NCBI RefSeq assembly: GCF_006438875.1
Contig: NZ_RCZH01000002.1
Location: forward strand, 368,385 to 432,384
From: Flavobacterium pectinovorum
Lineage (GTDB): Bacteria; Bacteroidota; Bacteroidia; Flavobacteriales; Flavobacteriaceae
Direction of reading: 5' to 3'
DNA: 64,000 nt
A program made the translations under genes and the position numbers. Below are positions 63,499 through 64,000 of this stretch, piece by piece. Each line of letters starts with the position of its first letter. The stretch's first letter is position 1. Under the pieces are notes generated by a model that searched no databases, was not told where the DNA came from, and saw only the letters and a list, made by a program, of their open reading frames with translations.

Positions 63499-63825
63499 AT
63501 GTCAAAGAACTTAAATACTGTAGCAGCAATTTTAGGTGCTGCCGCCGCTGGTGCAGCAATCGGAATTTTATTTGCTCCTGACAAAGGATCTAAAACTCGT
63601 GCTAAACTTAAAGAAGGTTTAGATGATGCAACCCACAATTTGAAAGATTCACTTTCGGCAAGTTCTGAAGTGTTACGTGAAAAATTTACACATGCAAAAG
63701 AAAATTTAGATGGAACTTATGGAGAATTACTTTCAAATATGAGTTATAAAACAGAAGAGGTAATCAGTTTTTTGGAATCTAAACTGGCTGATTTAAAAGC
63801 ACAAAACGCTAAACTTCAAAAATAA
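63499..63825 (+). CDS. YtxH-domain stress-type protein
   Basis: A 108-residue protein. 'VAAILGAAAAGAAIGILFAP' is the glycine/alanine-rich membrane helix and 'DKGSKTRAKLKEGLDDATHN' follows, the YtxH (DUF-type) signature. The rest is a helical charged region. Proteins of this kind are linked with general stress in other bacteria. The next gene begins 127 bases downstream with the start of a probable holin-like protein, a usual flavobacterial pairing. Confidence 0.9.
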   Translation: MSKNLNTVAAILGAAAAGAAIGILFAPDKGSKTRAKLKEGLDDATHNLKDSLSASSEVLREKFTHAKENLDGTYGELLSNMSYKTEEVISFLESKLADLKAQNAKLQK

Positions 63826-63833
63826 TAATACAG

Positions 63834-63929
63834 GAAGCACAAAGCTCAATGTGATTTTAATGATTGGGAAGATTATTTTAATTTTAAAGTAATCAGTATA
63901 CAATTGTTTAATCAGGAGTTTTGTGCTTC
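63834..63929 (+). terminator. Wide inverted repeat/terminator after the YtxH gene
   Basis: GAAGCACAAAGCTC (63834-63847) pairs with GAGTTTTGTGCTTC (63916-63929) with one G-U, across 68 bases, and a T8 run follows. It lies just before the next gene. Confidence 0.65.
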
Positions 63930-63952
63930 TTTTTTTAATTAAAATTACAATT

Positions 63953-64000
63953 ATGGCTTTTGAAGAATTAAAAGAAAACACTGAAAATATTCAGGATCAG
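63953..64000 (+). CDS. Start of a probable phage-holin-like membrane protein (partial)
   Basis: The visible residues are MAFEELKENTENIQDQ, after which the window ends. This opening resembles small flavobacterial membrane proteins annotated as phage holin family and found behind YtxH genes. Call rests on these 16 residues and context. Confidence 0.5.
   Translation, partial: MAFEELKENTENIQDQ

Overview
The window looks like a chromosomal segment of a Flavobacterium-like member of the Bacteroidota. It is strongly AT-rich. Gene starts lack clear Shine-Dalgarno sequences, and several sit about 10-50 bases behind TAnnTTTG boxes, the -7 element of Bacteroidota promoters. The gene content agrees: a SprE-type gliding/type IX secretion lipoprotein, two secreted proteins with type IX secretion C-terminal sorting domains, and F-type ATPase genes arranged without atpD/atpC. 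Species cannot be named from sequence alone. No rRNA, transposase, integrase or CRISPR array is visible. One tRNA (Cys, GCA) is present.

Layout. 1-4.5 kb (minus): an operon with a coiled-coil protein, a PspA-like membrane protein, a membrane-anchored substrate-binding protein fused to an OmpA peptidoglycan-binding domain, an ABC permease and the start of an ABC ATPase. 4.9-13.7 kb (minus): sprE, bactofilin, atpZ-like, a small membrane protein, then atpB-E-F-H-A-G. 13.8-16.1 kb: an ABC exporter pair. 16.2-26.8 kb: housekeeping and small hypothetical genes (flavin/2Fe-2S reductase, XRE regulator, GT9 glycosyltransferase, DUF4254, upp, purD, CapK-like adenylate-forming enzyme, ORF6N protein), interrupted by many palindromic repeats. 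27.0-40.4 kb: a surface-polysaccharide locus (GT2, UDP-glucuronate decarboxylase, two GT4, O-antigen ligase/polymerase, EpsG/Wzy-like protein, Wzx flippase, Wzz). A block of secreted proteins interrupts it: an M43 metalloprotease, a lipoprotein plus a decayed paralogue, and a frameshifted surface protein. 40.4-51 kb: a nucleoside-phosphorylase-like protein, a lipoprotein, a GH3 enzyme, tatA, a 1209-residue delta-60/HYR protein, and tex. 51-64 kb: Fic protein, DUF1294, rpiB, an AT-rich spacer, DUF2007, rnr, DUF2807, LysE exporter, tRNA-Cys, folB, a RelE/ParE-type toxin pair, glnS, a secreted protein, YtxH and the start of a probable holin-like protein.

The most distinctive feature is the density of palindromic repeats. 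(a) Five palindromes share the core GTCRCAA-N-TTGYG; one lies inside the ORF6N coding sequence and four just downstream. (b) Two nearly identical hairpins bracket the Fic gene. (c) Three inverted repeats nest inside one another beside tRNA-Cys. (d) Two long REP-like elements begin TCATTTCGA. (e) Three short TCCCGA/TCGGGA palindromes occur, one inside a glycosyltransferase frame. (f) Two diverged 163-bp non-coding copies follow glnS. Hairpins with U-runs also sit inside two operons (atpE/atpF and binding protein/permease), and a stem without a U-run sits between atpA and atpG, which suggests tuning of subunit ratios. The best candidates for undescribed biology are the ORF6N palindrome set, the hairpin-flanked Fic gene and the OmpA-tethered ABC operon.
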